Positions 35,797 to 44,680 of a stretch of DNA of 64,000 nucleotides are shown here, piece after piece. The translations under genes and the position numbers were made by a program. The stretch's first letter is position 1. Every line of letters starts with the position of its first letter. The stretch is from DATJGR01 sp963812255 (GTDB lineage Bacteria; Pseudomonadota; Gammaproteobacteria; Pseudomonadales; Azotimanducaceae), in contig CAWEUM010000002.1 of NCBI GenBank assembly GCA_963812255.1, forward strand, positions 434,001-498,000, read 5' to 3'. The notes below the pieces were generated by a model. It was given only the letters and a program-made list of their open reading frames with translations, was not told the DNA's origin and ran no database searches.

Positions 35797-35994
35797 GTGG
35801 TGATGATCCGCTTAGCGACGCAGGTAGAAGATAGAGAATTGGTTGCCGCAATTCACGCTTTGGGGCGTGACCGTGTCAAACGTTTCGTTCGCCTGCTGTT
35901 GCTGTACAAAGACGACCAACTGCTGCTCGAGGAGTGCGCCGACATGGTGTTGGAGGAACTCGAGCGCCGCGCGATGGCCAATCGCACGAACTGA
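35797..35994 (+). CDS. Small hypothetical protein
   Basis: A 65-residue, helix-rich, charged reading (LVAAIHALGRDRVKRFVRLLLL, LLLEECADMVLEELERRA). GGGAG sits correctly before GTG 35797. Amino-acid composition looks genuine, unlike the shadow frames. No family recognised. It converges with tamB, ending 17 bp before its stop. Confidence 0.5.
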   Translation: MVMIRLATQVEDRELVAAIHALGRDRVKRFVRLLLLYKDDQLLLEECADMVLEELERRAMANRTN

Positions 35995-36011
35995 GCACAC
36001 ACCCTCTCGCA

Positions 36012-39000
36012 TCAGTTGTTCTCGCCCACTTTGTAGATCACGTCGATGGCCGGAATGTCCGAAGCGGTGGCCTCGAGCGACACGCGCCGGCTCAGAATCA
36101 GCTCGATCAGGATCGCGCTCATGCGCGTGAACGTCTGATAGGAGTAACGCACGAACACGCGATCGCTGAAACGCTTGCCGGCGATCACCGTCAAATCTTC
36201 GGTACTGCCGCCCGTGGCAGTGAGTTCCTCCAGACCGAGCGCGCTGGTGACTTCTTTGATCACGGGGGCTGCGCCTTTCAGCCCCAGCGCGATGGCAGCA
36301 CCCATCATGTTGTTGCCCTCCTGGGCCGTCGCTCCGCTCAACGGTCGGCCAATCACCAGATATGACAGCGTCTCCGCCTCCGACATCGCCGGATCCGATG
36401 TCAGCGTGGTCTCGACGGCATCGGCCGGCCCCTGAATTCGCGCCCCCACTTTCACCGTCCGCGTCGGTTCGTTGATCGTACGCGACGCACTCGCATCGAC
36501 GTATGGGACCTGCGGCGACCCGGTGTACGTCAGCCGGCCGGAATCGATCGCAAGCGTCTGGCCAAACGCGGTGTAGCTGCCGTCAATCAAGTTCAGCGTT
36601 CCGTTCAAGCGGACGACACCTTCGACCGACTGCCGAAACCGCAGCGTGCCTGTGAGGTGCGTCGACAGCCCGAAGGCGGCGAACTGGACGTTGTCCTTCA
36701 AGACCAACTCGAGATCCGCTTGCAGTCGCGACCCGTTGGCGCGCTTTTCGACGCGGTCGACGACGATGACGTCGGGGCTCACCTCGACCGCTCCCGGCGG
36801 TAGTTCACTCAGCGTGATTTTTGCGCGCGGAATCACGACGCGTCCTTTCACGGCGAACAGTCCCGGTCGCCAATCGACGTCAACGCCGCCGCCGAGGGAA
36901 ACCTCGACGTCCGGCATGCTCGCGGGCAGATCGGTCGCATCGACGTGCGCGTGAAACCGGCGCGTCTCGCGCAGCGGATCGACCAGTGCACCATCGATCT
37001 CCACGTGCCCTTTGCCACTCTGCGCGGTACCGCGCAGATTCCACTGCTGCGAACCGTCGAGCCTCAGTAAGAGATTCAACGAACTGAGTTCGATACGCGG
37101 TTCCGTCAGCTCCGCTCGGGCGTTGGTAACGGCCAGCGAGCCAGACACACTCGGCGCATCGAGCGTACCGCCGATATCGAAACCACCGCTCAGCCCGCCA
37201 TCCAGGTCGCCGATACGTCGGGTGAAGGTCGAGATGAAACTGAGATCCGGAATCGTCACCGTCGCGTGACCGTCGATGGCGGCATCCGCGTCGAATCCAT
37301 TCACATTCAAGGCGACATCGAGCACCTGCGTGTCGGCATTTCTTGCCAGAATCCGCACCTTTGTGCGGTCGTCCTCCAGATCGACCGTTGCGCTCAGCCG
37401 TGGCAATTCCAGGCCACGCGCCCCGCCCTGCGAGGCGCCCTGCGAAACGTCCTGAACGAGTCTCAAATCATCGGTTTGAAGCGCCGCGGTGCCACGCCAT
37501 CGGCCCGAGCTCGATGCAACGTTCCAACGGCCAGAGACAGACCCCGTCAGGCGCGGAGCATCCTCGAATTGAAGCGACAGCGCGTCGAGCGGCAGCGCTT
37601 CGACGGTACCGACGAGACTCACCACATCGTCATGCGCTTGTGCGTCGTCGATACAGACGCGGCCCGTGCCGGCAGGATGTACCCAACAATGCGCCGAGAC
37701 GTTGAACGTCCCGTCGCCGAAGGTCGCACTCAAACGCCGATCGAGACGCCACAGCTCTCCGGGCAGCGTGAGCTGGGCGCCTTCGGCGATCGTGAGATTC
37801 CATCGATCGCGGGCATGATTCGCCGACACGTTCATCGAGCCGCGCTGATCTTCGAGGCTCCAACCGAGCGTCGCCTCCAGCGCATCGAACGAACCGCGCG
37901 CGGCGAGTTCGACCCGGTCGACGTGCAACGAATCACGCGACAACCGCGCGATCGTGGCGCGGCCGTTGACGGCTTGCTGTCCTTTCAAGTTCGCCACGAT
38001 GCGCGCGTCTGCGCTCGACCACTCACGAAAGCTCAACGCTCGCGAATCCGCAGCGATATCGACATTGAGCGCCTCTCGGGTACCGGTCACCACGACCTTG
38101 CCTGTCAGATCACCGCGCAGGTCAGGAAGCAATGTCGCGAGGTTCGGCAGATCCAACTGCGCGTTGCCTTCGATCCGTTCTCCTTTCCAGTCAACCGTCA
38201 TCGCTACGCGATTGGGGCCGGCGCGCAGCCGGACATCTCGTGCGCTCCATTCGCCTCGTGTTCGACTGATGTATCCCACCGCATCGAACGGAGCATCGTT
38301 GAGTTCTCCTGACAGCGCGTCGACCGAAAACGTCAGATCATCGCCGCGCGCACCGAGATCGACGTGACCCGACAGCGCGCCAGAAAACACGGGCGACACC
38401 AGTCCTGGATCGATATTCACCACGTCGATGGACAGATCGGCGGCTATCTGTGGGATTCGTTCGATTCGACCCCGTGCAACGGCGCGGCCTTGCTCCGTCG
38501 TCAGCGAAAGCGCGTTCACCTGCAGCGCGTCGATAGAACCGGAGACATCCGCGGCAGCGTGCGCGCTCGGCAGGTCCGCAGTCATCATATCCGCTTCGGC
38601 ACGCGCTTCGAATTGACGAAGCGTTCCAGCAAGCCGCAGCTTTACATCCGACACCTGCACCTCGCCTGCCGTCCAGCGCGCAAGGCTCGCATCGAGGTCG
38701 AATCGCGGCTCCACTTCTCCCAACAGGAACACGTGCCCGCTCGCGGCGGCCTTCACCGGTTCTTCGAGGCGTCCCTCAACCGCAAGTGTGCGCAGCGTAC
38801 CGCTGAGCTCGATCTTCCCGACCAATGCGCGATCGGCGAATCGCCAAGTCAACGCCGCGCTGGTCGGCACATCCACACTCGGCGTCAGTACGATGTCGCC
38901 GGCTACTCGATACGCCGTCGCACGCACATCGAGATCACGTAATGCGTACACCTTGCCGTCGAACCCGACACGCCCGTCCAGCGCCGGTATTTCGTCCTCG

Positions 39001-39434
39001 GGTAGGCCGTCGACGTCGATGCGATCTACCCGCACCGCACGAACATCGATCGCGATTGGCAGTGCAGGCAGCTCGATCGCGAGCGGCTCGGGCTTCGACT
39101 TGCCGGTGGTGGTGACGCGAACCGAAGCCGCAGCAAGACGCTCGAGGACCAGCCTGTCGCGAAAGAACGATACGGCCCAGGCGGGCGTGACATCGAGCGC
39201 GCTCACGTCGACGTCGGTGGTGTCGAACTTCAGCCGCAGTGAATCGACGCGCACACCCTCGAGCAGCGTTCCGTGAATACCGGTTGTCTCGACATTGACG
39301 CCCGACAGCGCGAGGGCCCGTTCGATCAGCCAGCGTGTACCGGAGTTGCTCAACGCCAGCACGGCCACAAACACCGTAGCGAACATCAGCACGCCGAACA
39401 GCGCTGCAAATGCAGCCAGCCACACGCGTCTCAC
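36012..39434 (-). CDS. tamB: TamB, translocation and assembly module subunit
   Basis: A 1140-residue AsmA-like inner-membrane protein. One N-terminal membrane anchor (AAFAALFGVLMFATVFVAVLAL) precedes a very long periplasmic beta-rich region. The C-terminal DUF490/TamB domain is clear: YTAFGQTLAIDSGRLTYTG, then PEMSEAETLSYLVIGRP-like and ITAGKRFSDRVFVRY-like segments. TamB bridges the periplasm to TamA and takes part in outer-membrane protein insertion and lipid transport. GTG start overlaps the tamA stop as GTGA. Confidence 0.94.
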   Translation of the reverse strand: MRRVWLAAFAALFGVLMFATVFVAVLALSNSGTRWLIERALALSGVNVETTGIHGTLLEGVRVDSLRLKFDTTDVDVSALDVTPAWAVSFFRDRLVLERLAAASVRVTTTGKSKPEPLAIELPALPIAIDVRAVRVDRIDVDGLPEDEIPALDGRVGFDGKVYALRDLDVRATAYRVAGDIVLTPSVDVPTSAALTWRFADRALVGKIELSGTLRTLAVEGRLEEPVKAAASGHVFLLGEVEPRFDLDASLARWTAGEVQVSDVKLRLAGTLRQFEARAEADMMTADLPSAHAAADVSGSIDALQVNALSLTTEQGRAVARGRIERIPQIAADLSIDVVNIDPGLVSPVFSGALSGHVDLGARGDDLTFSVDALSGELNDAPFDAVGYISRTRGEWSARDVRLRAGPNRVAMTVDWKGERIEGNAQLDLPNLATLLPDLRGDLTGKVVVTGTREALNVDIAADSRALSFREWSSADARIVANLKGQQAVNGRATIARLSRDSLHVDRVELAARGSFDALEATLGWSLEDQRGSMNVSANHARDRWNLTIAEGAQLTLPGELWRLDRRLSATFGDGTFNVSAHCWVHPAGTGRVCIDDAQAHDDVVSLVGTVEALPLDALSLQFEDAPRLTGSVSGRWNVASSSGRWRGTAALQTDDLRLVQDVSQGASQGGARGLELPRLSATVDLEDDRTKVRILARNADTQVLDVALNVNGFDADAAIDGHATVTIPDLSFISTFTRRIGDLDGGLSGGFDIGGTLDAPSVSGSLAVTNARAELTEPRIELSSLNLLLRLDGSQQWNLRGTAQSGKGHVEIDGALVDPLRETRRFHAHVDATDLPASMPDVEVSLGGGVDVDWRPGLFAVKGRVVIPRAKITLSELPPGAVEVSPDVIVVDRVEKRANGSRLQADLELVLKDNVQFAAFGLSTHLTGTLRFRQSVEGVVRLNGTLNLIDGSYTAFGQTLAIDSGRLTYTGSPQVPYVDASASRTINEPTRTVKVGARIQGPADAVETTLTSDPAMSEAETLSYLVIGRPLSGATAQEGNNMMGAAIALGLKGAAPVIKEVTSALGLEELTATGGSTEDLTVIAGKRFSDRVFVRYSYQTFTRMSAILIELILSRRVSLEATASDIPAIDVIYKVGENN

Positions 39435-41152
39435 AGGTCCGGTCCGATCGTGATGTAGAAGCGCAACTGCGTCGACGGATCATCCAGCGGATGCGCCACG
39501 TCGATACGGATGGGGCCGACCGGCGAATACCAACGAAGGCCGGCGCCAACGCCGGTGACAAAGTGCGGGGCGTCGTCGTACGCCGAACCGCTGTCCACGA
39601 ACAACGCGGCCGCCCAATCGGTTCGAAACTGATAATCGAATTCCAGGGAACCCGTCAGCAAGCGGCTGCCACCGACGACGTTGCCATCCCGCTCGGGGCC
39701 GACCCCTTGAAACGCGTAGCCGCGTATGCTGGCGGCGCCACCGGCAAAGAAGCGAATCGTCGGCGGCAGATCACTGAACTTGTCCTTCCACGTCCAACCC
39801 GCCCTCGATCGCATGATCACCCTGATGGTATCGGTCAGGCCTTCGATGATTTCGCCGGAGACAATCGTCTGGAACAGGTCGGTATCCGATCCCAACGCCT
39901 GCGACGCGCCACGAAATGTCGTGTCGATGCGATAACCCTCGGTGGGACGAGTGGGTCGATCGCGCCAGAGCCAGTTCAACGTCGTGCCGAGCAGCACAAG
40001 CCGGCTATCACCGTACTGATCGGCGATCTTGAAATCCTCGTATGTCAGATCGGCGAAATCTGTCTCGACCCATTTCCCGCGTTCGTAGGTGTGCCGGGCA
40101 CCTACCCGTTTGATGTTGCTCGAAGAGGTGTTCGACTCGAGGTGCGCCAACCCGGCGTCGAAGATGAACCAGTCGTTCAGCGGCGTGATATGCGGAATGC
40201 GGTATTGCATATCGAGCGATGAATTCTGCGTCGAAATCACCGATTTGATTGACGCGCGGTGGCCATTGACGTTGAGCAGATTGTTCTCTGCATCCACACG
40301 GATTCGGGGACCGGTGTCCGATGCGTAACCGGCACCGAGCGAGTACGTCCACGCGCGCGATCGCCGATACAGCTCGATGCGAATCGGAATCGCATGATCC
40401 ACCGCGGTGTCCGGATCGGCGCTGACAAAACTGCGGCCGAAGTAGCCGCTGTCGGCGAGATTGCGGCGCAGCCGCGTGACCAATTCGGCATCGAACGGTT
40501 CCCCTGTATGAAACGGGATGTACGTATCGACCAGGCGGCGCGCCAGGAAGTCGCCGATGATTTCAATGTCGCCAAACGCGTAGCGCGGACCACCGACCAG
40601 ATCCAGCACCACCGTGGCACGCAGCTTTTGCACATCGACCTGCACGACGCTGGTCTTGAATGCGGCGCTGAAGTAACCCCGCGTCCGTGCCGCTTCGAGC
40701 AGCCCGCGCTTGATGGCTTCGTAGGTTTCGTGATTGAGCTGCTTGTCCTTCAGATTGCGGGCGCGCGCCAGAAGCGGTGCGATCGATACCTCGTTCACCA
40801 GCGGCGCATCGACCTTGATGTCCACTTCACGCACGATCTCGGGCTCACCGGGCGTGATTCGAAACTGGGCGCGCCAGCAGCCATCCGTTGGGAAGTCGAG
40901 GGTGTCGACGATGCGTGCGTTGTAGTAGCCGAGCGCTTCCAGCGCCGAAGTGATTTGCGCAGGGGCTTGACGGCCTTGCCAGCGAACCAACCAGGGCGGC
41001 GCATCGCAGTCGAGATCGCTGAGACTCAGGAAGGCTTTGATGTTGGCGGCCTGTGAGGCGGATACACCTTCCAGTACGACGTCTGCGGCCGCCGGCGCAA
41101 CCACCGTCAGGCACATCGACAACGACGCGAGGCCGGCAAGCGCTCGGATCAC
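39431..41152 (-). CDS. tamA: TamA, BamA-like outer-membrane assembly protein
   Basis: 573 residues: signal peptide (MIRALAGLASLSMCLTVVAPAAA), three POTRA domains (about 25-260) and a 16-strand barrel. GGAASIRGYAFQGVGPE is the conserved strand-loop motif (R-G-Y/F) of Omp85 proteins, and the chain ends with a barrel strand, STQLRFYITIGPDL. GTG start behind GGAG. Operon tamA-tamB is the standard order; the two act together. Confidence 0.94.
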   Translation of the reverse strand: MIRALAGLASLSMCLTVVAPAAADVVLEGVSASQAANIKAFLSLSDLDCDAPPWLVRWQGRQAPAQITSALEALGYYNARIVDTLDFPTDGCWRAQFRITPGEPEIVREVDIKVDAPLVNEVSIAPLLARARNLKDKQLNHETYEAIKRGLLEAARTRGYFSAAFKTSVVQVDVQKLRATVVLDLVGGPRYAFGDIEIIGDFLARRLVDTYIPFHTGEPFDAELVTRLRRNLADSGYFGRSFVSADPDTAVDHAIPIRIELYRRSRAWTYSLGAGYASDTGPRIRVDAENNLLNVNGHRASIKSVISTQNSSLDMQYRIPHITPLNDWFIFDAGLAHLESNTSSSNIKRVGARHTYERGKWVETDFADLTYEDFKIADQYGDSRLVLLGTTLNWLWRDRPTRPTEGYRIDTTFRGASQALGSDTDLFQTIVSGEIIEGLTDTIRVIMRSRAGWTWKDKFSDLPPTIRFFAGGAASIRGYAFQGVGPERDGNVVGGSRLLTGSLEFDYQFRTDWAAALFVDSGSAYDDAPHFVTGVGAGLRWYSPVGPIRIDVAHPLDDPSTQLRFYITIGPDL

Positions 41153-41198
41153 AACTGCTCCGACCGGATCGCTGTGCGGTTACTCAGGATACGAAATC

Positions 41199-41729
41199 TC
41201 AGAGCCGATACGCAGGATCGTCGCGGTCCCGCGTGCCACGCGCGAGGCCGTCGAACGGCGGGCCGTGCCATTCTGCCGACGCTTCGCAATTCTGATTCCA
41301 GTCCATCACGACGCGCCGGTGAACGATCTTCCACACATCGCCGCGTCGCTGCATTCGATCCAGATAGCGGCCGAAGAACGTCATCTCCCGGTCGGGATTG
41401 CTCGCATCGGCGATATAGTGCCGCGCCGTCACATAGGTTTCGACGCGTGCCTCGGGGCCTTCGATGTCGATCGCGACGTTGCCGATCGCGTGGTGCGTCG
41501 ATCGAAACGCGCGCATCATCTGCGGCAGCCGTTCGCAGAACGTATGCGCGGTGCCGTTGAAGGCACCGTACGCCACCTCCGCATCTGGCCAGTATGCTGA
41601 CTTTAGAATCTCGGAATCCGCGCGGTCCACACCGCGGCTATGGCGCACCAGCACGTCGTGAATGGCCAGCCGGTCGGCGACCGCCGCGACATTCGGAATG
41701 GCGCCCGTCTCGTGCATCGTCTGCTCCAT
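41199..41729 (-). CDS. SnoaL/NTF2-like domain protein
   Basis: A 176-residue alpha+beta-barrel protein. IHDVLVRHSRGVDRADSEILKSAYW is the typical first helix pair of SnoaL_4-like proteins; VWKIVHRRVVMDWNQN the final strand. Members include small dehydratases, isomerases and subunits of ring-hydroxylating dioxygenases. Start at 41729 with AGGT upstream; ATG 41717 is possible. Downstream of, and co-oriented with, two DsbA-fold isomerase-like genes, suggesting a shared catabolic role. Confidence 0.78.
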   Translation of the reverse strand: MEQTMHETGAIPNVAAVADRLAIHDVLVRHSRGVDRADSEILKSAYWPDAEVAYGAFNGTAHTFCERLPQMMRAFRSTHHAIGNVAIDIEGPEARVETYVTARHYIADASNPDREMTFFGRYLDRMQRRGDVWKIVHRRVVMDWNQNCEASAEWHGPPFDGLARGTRDRDDPAYRL

Positions 41730-41781
41730 CGTGAACCTGTGAGAACGCCGCAATTCTACGCTGCACCGGATCGGCACTTCG

Positions 41782-42444
41782 CTAAACAGGCATTTCGCGA
41801 TGGTCCGCAAAATCTTCCTGCCCGCCGCTCAGCAGCGAACGGATCATAGGTAGGTGCTGTCGACCGAAGAATATCTCGCCGCCGACGCGGTATGCCGGCA
41901 CATCGAACAATCCTGCCTCACGCAACTCTGCTGATATTTGATCCAGGTCTTGCGGTCCCGTTCCTTCGAGATAGCGGGTCCAACCTACCGTGTCGATGAC
42001 GAGTTCGTCCATCAGTCGCCCGATGGCCGTGACGTCTCCAATTTCGAGCCGCGCGCTCCAGTAGCGGTCGAACACCGTGGTCAGATACAACCGCACTTTC
42101 TCTGGCGCGTGCTGCTTCGTCCACAACAGCCCGATGCTCGCGACCGACACATCCGGATTGCGGTACAGATCTCCGAGTTCGAGACCATATACGCGTCCAT
42201 AGCGACGCAAGTCGCGTTCGTTGTACTCGGCGCGCATGCGGCGATGCCGCGTCCCCCGATCCTCGTCGGGCCGCACCGCGTGCGGGCGCGAGATCGGCGA
42301 GACGATCAGCGGTAGCCAATCGAATCCAATATCGAGTTCGTCTTCGAGCGCGAACGTCGGCCGCAGCGCGAGATACGCCTTTGGATTCTTGAAATCAACG
42401 CAAACCAGGGGCGGTGCATCGATCTGCGATGTCGGACTGTTCAC
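41782..42444 (-). CDS. DsbA-fold (2-hydroxychromene-2-carboxylate isomerase-like) protein, copy 1
   Basis: 220 residues of the thioredoxin-like HCCA isomerase/kappa-GST family: VCVDFKNPKAYLALRPTFALEDEL at the N-terminus, a helical insert, and DVPAYRVGGEIFFGRQHLPMI with the cis-Pro at the C-terminus. The catalytic Ser/Cys position of canonical HCCA isomerases (DFxSPY) is Asn here (DFKNPK), so glutathione chemistry may differ. GTG start overlaps copy 2 as GTGA. Confidence 0.8.
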   Translation of the reverse strand: MNSPTSQIDAPPLVCVDFKNPKAYLALRPTFALEDELDIGFDWLPLIVSPISRPHAVRPDEDRGTRHRRMRAEYNERDLRRYGRVYGLELGDLYRNPDVSVASIGLLWTKQHAPEKVRLYLTTVFDRYWSARLEIGDVTAIGRLMDELVIDTVGWTRYLEGTGPQDLDQISAELREAGLFDVPAYRVGGEIFFGRQHLPMIRSLLSGGQEDFADHREMPV

Positions 42445-43142
42445 GCTGCGCCTCGCGGGAAATGCCGATAGGCGATGTCCGGCGGCGAGCCGCGTTTTCC
42501 GGTTAGCAGCCAGCGAATCCGCGGAAGATGTTCGCGACCGAAGAACAATTCGCCGTCGACGACGAAGCTCGGCACCCCGAACACACCGGCTTCGAAAATC
42601 TGCTGCTGCATTCGATCGTGGCTGGTGCGTCCCTCACCTGTTCGATAATCCCGAAATCCCTTCAGCTGCGCCCCGGACTCTGCAAGCACGCGCTCGATGA
42701 CCACCGGATCTTCGATATCGAGTTCGCGCTTCCAGAAGCGTTCGTAAACGCGATCGATGTAGCCACGCAAGACCGCGCGGCTCTGCCCCTTCGCCCACTC
42801 CATCCCGATGCCGGCAAGCGACGAGTCCCAGATCTTCGTCGTGCCACGGATCGTCAAGCCGCGCAACGATGCATAGCGCCGCGCGTCCCGATATGCGTAC
42901 TTCACCCCGCTCCACTGTTGCGGCGTACGCTGGCTTTCAACCACCTTTCCGTTCGCGTCGAGGCGCGCCGAGCCCAGATAGCTGGGAATGTCGAGCGTCA
43001 ACGCGCGCCAATCGATCTCTATTGCGAGGTCGTCTTCGAGCGCATACGCCGGATCCTTCGCTAGATACGCGTAGGGGCTTTTGAAGTCAATGTAGACGAT
43101 CAGCGGAAGATGCGATCGCAAAGGGTCGAATTGGGTCGCCAT
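42441..43142 (-). CDS. DsbA-fold (2-hydroxychromene-2-carboxylate isomerase-like) protein, copy 2
   Basis: 233 residues, paralogous to the next gene in the operon. VYIDFKSPYAYLAKDPAYALEDDL keeps the D-F-K-S-P-Y motif with the catalytic Ser that copy 1 lacks; GVPSFVVDGELFFGREHLPRI is the C-terminal signature. Family members isomerise ring-cleavage products using glutathione. The pair arose by tandem duplication and has diverged at the active site. Confidence 0.82.
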   Translation of the reverse strand: MATQFDPLRSHLPLIVYIDFKSPYAYLAKDPAYALEDDLAIEIDWRALTLDIPSYLGSARLDANGKVVESQRTPQQWSGVKYAYRDARRYASLRGLTIRGTTKIWDSSLAGIGMEWAKGQSRAVLRGYIDRVYERFWKRELDIEDPVVIERVLAESGAQLKGFRDYRTGEGRTSHDRMQQQIFEAGVFGVPSFVVDGELFFGREHLPRIRWLLTGKRGSPPDIAYRHFPRGAA

Positions 43143-43268
43143 GACGATACGCCAGTATCCCGGTTGCCGAGGAATATAACCGCTCTACACAGTCGCGACC
43201 TCACCTGCAGTTGACGCCTCGAAGATCCGCGCGTATCAAGCACTGAGGGACTCTTGGGAGCGGTTCGG

Positions 43269-43679
43269 ATGAGATCGGTCAAGATCGCGGACTATATGAC
43301 GAAACGCATCGTGACGTTGAAACCGAACGACTCGGTTGTCGACGCGATGCGCACGCTGTTGAGACACCGGATATCGGGCGCCCCGGTCATAGACGAATTC
43401 GGCCGTCTGGTAGGCGTATTGTCCGCAACCGATCTGCTTGCAGTGGTAGTGCAGGACAGCTACTACGACGAGCCGCGCGGGCTGGTCGCCGACTTCATGA
43501 CGTCCCCGGTGGAAACGGTCGACTGGTCCAGTGACATCTATTCATTGGCAGAACGCTTCCGCAGTTCCCATCGGCGACGCTTCCCGGTGCTGCAGGACGG
43601 TGAACTCGTGGGCCAGATCAGTCGCCGCGATCTGCTCAGAGCGGCCGTGGATGTGGTTGAGCACCGTTCGTCCGGTTGA
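43269..43679 (+). CDS. Two-CBS-domain protein
   Basis: 136 residues made only of a CBS pair: VKIADYMTKRIVTLKPNDSV ... GRLVGVLSATDLL and VADFMTSPVETVDWSSDI ... DGELVGQISRRDLLRA. Stand-alone CBS pairs bind adenine nucleotides and tune partner proteins; the partner is unknown. GGGAG precedes ATG 43269. Confidence 0.88.
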   Translation: MRSVKIADYMTKRIVTLKPNDSVVDAMRTLLRHRISGAPVIDEFGRLVGVLSATDLLAVVVQDSYYDEPRGLVADFMTSPVETVDWSSDIYSLAERFRSSHRRRFPVLQDGELVGQISRRDLLRAAVDVVEHRSSG

Positions 43680-43748
43680 CGGGAATGTCCGCCGCACGGA
43701 TCGGACGATCGATGACGTACGAGGTCCGGCAGGAACGATCGATCAAAA

Positions 43749-43780
43749 TGGAGCGGGAAAGGAGACTCGAACTCCCGACA
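43749..43780 (-). other. tRNA 3'-half-like fragment
   Basis: Minus strand GTCGGGAGTTCGAGTCTCC forms a plausible T arm, followed by TTTCCCGCTCCA like an acceptor end with CCA. No matching 5' half (GCGGGAAA on the same strand) precedes it; instead the transposase remnant ends there. Possibly the scar of an integration into a tRNA gene. Confidence 0.4.
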
Positions 43781-43802
43781 TGAACCCTCTGGCGCGCGAG
43801 CT

Positions 43803-44626
43803 TCAATGCTTCACGTGCTGCGTCGCCTTGTCTCCGCTGCACATGAAATAGAGCGGGAAAAAGACAGACACATGACAAGCCGGTTTTTCACGCTGGTAAT
43901 CCGATCCCGGGATTATTGCTCGGTCGATCCGACTAGGGTTTTTTGCGACGGCGTTTCTCACGCTTTTTTCAGCTTCGGGCGGCGCCTGTTGTCGGGCGAC
44001 GTGCCGTGCGACGGCCGTTCGGATTCTCTGAATGATGTCCGGGCGGCGTACATCTGCGATCACGCGCAGCCGACCGCCACGGTCTAGGCAGATCGACAGA
44101 TCGATTGCGAATACCCGCCTGAGTCTCTCCATCCACGTCATCGGTGCAGTCGGCGCAACAGGATCGTCTTTGGCGTTGGGGGCGAGGATGCCGTGGTATC
44201 TCACCAAATTGCCGCGTGGCCGAGGCACCAGCGCCGCCAGTCTGGCCAGGAACTCGAACGGTTCGAACACAACATGTGTGGTGCCGTCCCGGTACGCGGT
44301 CTTGAGCTGACAAACTACCTGCCCTGCTGGTACTCAGCCGTTCCAGCGCCAGGGCCGGTCGGGTGATGTAGCGGCACAACCAAATCGAGCCAGGGTTGTT
44401 CCGGATCTCGGATCAGCAGGCCATCACGTTCCAGGCAGCGCAGCACACGCAACACAGTGACGTCGAGCAGGTGCTGCAGCGTGCCGACGGATGGCGCCGG
44501 GCTTGAAACTGACGGGCAGCGATAGCGATCGATCGGGTCACGGTCATTGCCTTGCGCAATTTGAGGTGTTGGGACCGCGCGATCGTATCCGGCGCTAGCG
44601 GCCGGATCGACGTCGGTACAAGCCAT
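43803..44626 (-). pseudogene. Degenerate IS91-like transposase
   Basis: Two frames carry pieces of one transposase. The upstream part (about 44626-44315) includes LLDVTVLRVLRCLERDGLLI. The downstream part (about 44310-43803) has LKTAYRDGTTHVVFEPFEF then LARLAALVPRPRGNLVRYHG, the well-conserved C-terminal section of IS91/Y2-type transposases. The catalytic N-terminal region with the two Tyr is missing. It is immobile. A shorter relic of the same family lies at 61.7 kb. Confidence 0.75.
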
Positions 44627-44645
44627 TTTCCATCCGAGTGTGTAT

Positions 44646-44661
44646 ATTAGAAATATCTAAC
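44646..44661. promoter_or_regulatory. Inverted repeat operator ATTAG-N6-CTAAC before the RND operon
   Basis: ATTAG-AAATAT-CTAAC, inner arms TTAGA/TCTAA perfectly symmetrical, 20 bp before the adaptor start and thus over or just after the promoter. The same layout recurs at 49342 before the sulfide oxidoreductase gene. ArsR-family persulfide sensors (BigR/SqrR group) use short AT-rich palindromes of this kind; the assignment is inference. Confidence 0.6.
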
Positions 44662-44680
44662 ATAAGGTAGGCCGTTTCGA

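Noticed and set aside
43692..43851. Reading ending GAGKETRTPDMNPL
   Set aside because: Such R-T-P-D peptides are well-known false products of tRNA-like or repeat DNA; the bases are the antisense of the tRNA 3'-half-like fragment.
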